From contig CALMMO010000473.1 of assembly GCA_937868455.1 (NCBI GenBank), positions 1-17,050 on the forward strand: 17,050 nucleotides of DNA, given 5' to 3'. The notes beneath the pieces are model-generated. The model worked only from the letters and a program-made list of their open reading frames with translations. It had not been told where the DNA came from and did no database searches. This document shows, one piece after another, positions 16,291 to 17,050 of this stretch (position 1 is the first letter of the stretch; each line of letters starts with the position of its first letter). Both the position numbers and the translations under genes were made by a program. Source of the DNA: an uncultured Marmoricola sp. GTDB lineage: Bacteria; Actinomycetota; Actinomycetes; Propionibacteriales; Nocardioidaceae.

Positions 16291-16781
16291 TGGCTAAGGG
16301 CGTTGGCACTCCAGCAACCGTGGCACTGAACAAGGCCAAGGTCGCGTTCACAGTGCACTCCTACGACCACCAACCCGGCACCGGGTCCTATGGCCTCGAG
16401 GCAGCCCATGCCATCGGAGTCGAACCCGCTCGGGTGTTCAAGACGCTCATGGCAGAGGTTGATGGCGCCCTCGTCGTCGCGATCGTCCCTGTCAGCGGCC
16501 AACTCGATCTCAAAGCGCTAGCTAGCGCCGTGGGCGGAAAGAGGGCGGCAATGGCAGACCCAAAGGTTGCCGAGCGGTCGTCGGGCTACGTGGTCGGCGG
16601 CATCTCGCCGCTGGGTCAACGCAAAATCCTGCCCACGGTGCTCGATCACAGTGGGCTCACCTTTGACTCGGTGTTCGTCTCAGCAGGCCGTCGAGGAGTT
16701 GACCTCGAACTCTCACCCCATGATTTGGTGGCTGCCACCAAGGCGATGGTCGCTCCCATCGCGCGCGCTGAGCGGGGCTAG
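16290..16781 (+). CDS. ybaK: YbaK/EbsC-type Cys-tRNA(Pro) deacylase
   Basis: This trans-editing protein hydrolyses Cys-tRNA(Pro), clearing errors made by prolyl-tRNA synthetase. It has 163 residues, normal for YbaK. The central lysine is K51 in ARVFKTLM, after the YGLEAAHAIGV helix. The GxSPxG-type loop is GGISPLGQRK at about 108-117, and LPTVLD follows as usual. The ATG at 16290 overlaps the stop of the LON-domain gene by one base. Other members of the wider family edit Ala-tRNA (ProXp), but the K51 and SPLG context favours YbaK. Its last 69 bp are also covered by the end of the convergent membrane-protein gene. Confidence 0.95.
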   Translation: MAKGVGTPATVALNKAKVAFTVHSYDHQPGTGSYGLEAAHAIGVEPARVFKTLMAEVDGALVVAIVPVSGQLDLKALASAVGGKRAAMADPKVAERSSGYVVGGISPLGQRKILPTVLDHSGLTFDSVFVSAGRRGVDLELSPHDLVAATKAMVAPIARAERG

Positions 16782-17050
16782 CAATCCGATCACGAACCCG
16801 ACCAGGCAGCCCATGGGCCACGCGGTTAACACTCCGACCCACCCAAGCTCAAACACATCAGGGACCTTCGCGCCCTCGGCAGCATCTTTGGCTAATGCCG
16901 CCAAAGCTTGAGCACTAGGAGCCAAAGCCAGGCCCACCCGCCAGGCCACGACTGAGGCGACCAGAGAACCAACAAGCGCCACCACCAGATTGAGGGTCTG
17001 GCCCGGGCTGTTGCCGCGCCGCGCCTGCACCAACCCGGTGAGGCAACCAG
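16713..17050 (-). CDS. Membrane protein, DUF2567-like (5' end outside window)
   Basis: The frame is open from the right window edge to a TGA at 16713-16715. About 112 residues are visible. They contain two hydrophobic segments, one around LNLVVALVGSLVASVVAWRV and one around VLTAWPMGCLVGFVIGLLAP, with an Ala-rich loop between. A TTG at 17033 could start a 106-residue form, but the frame continues upstream with TGLVQARRG-type residues, so the real start is probably outside. The AWRVG segment, the loop and AWPMG resemble the C-terminal half of actinobacterial DUF2567-type membrane proteins, whose function is unknown. The family call is tentative. The gene converges on ybaK and overlaps its 3' end by 69 bp, so one of the two may end in a family-atypical tail. 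Confidence 0.7.
   Translation of the reverse strand, partial: GCLTGLVQARRGNSPGQTLNLVVALVGSLVASVVAWRVGLALAPSAQALAALAKDAAEGAKVPDVFELGWVGVLTAWPMGCLVGFVIGLLAPLSARDGSDHRLGGSHQIMG

Overview
The window is gene-dense, moderately GC-rich chromosomal DNA from a bacterium that is most probably an actinomycete (Actinomycetota). The reasons are a PriA-type HisA, dgt and dnaG in one unit on the same strand, a conserved small protein after dnaG of a type I associate with actinobacteria, an IdeR/DtxR-like box in front of feoABC, and many 4-bp start/stop overlaps. I cannot assign a genus.

Left edge (1-1724, minus strand): a long reading frame, open through the window edge, encodes a membrane-anchored TPR-like protein. 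Its last visible residues are an exact Fic-domain active-site motif. A near-perfect CRP/GlxR-type palindrome lies 16 bp before its start. This is the most unusual locus here. A tRNA-Asn(GUU) gene with encoded CCA and a 14-bp-stem terminator separates it from the next unit.

DNA replication and nucleotide unit (1993-7875, minus strand), in transcription order: dgt (dGTPase-like HD hydrolase), a membrane-anchored beta-lactamase-fold serine hydrolase, a D-2-hydroxyacid dehydrogenase, dnaG (primase), and a small conserved protein of unknown function. Dgt and DnaG belong to DNA metabolism. The two enzymes between them have no obvious link to it and look like an insertion into an old pair.

Iron unit (7980-10425, plus strand): feoA, feoB and feoC are translationally coupled. 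They follow a compact promoter whose -10 element is covered by the IdeR/DtxR-like box and which appears to give a leaderless feoA mRNA. This fits Fe(II) uptake repressed when iron is sufficient.

Histidine unit (10422-15527, minus strand): hisD, hisC, hisB, hisH, priA (hisA) and hisF, almost all overlapping by 4 bp. It covers the later steps of histidine synthesis; hisG, hisE and hisI are not in the window. PriA has Gln in place of an arginine that is conserved in the HisA/PriA proteins I can recall.

Right edge: a LON-substrate-binding-domain protein and a YbaK-type Cys-tRNA deacylase form a two-gene plus-strand unit diverging from hisD. They run into a convergent, window-truncated membrane protein on the minus strand. 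I saw no insertion sequence, CRISPR array, prophage gene or rRNA, and no gap above 300 bases without a gene.
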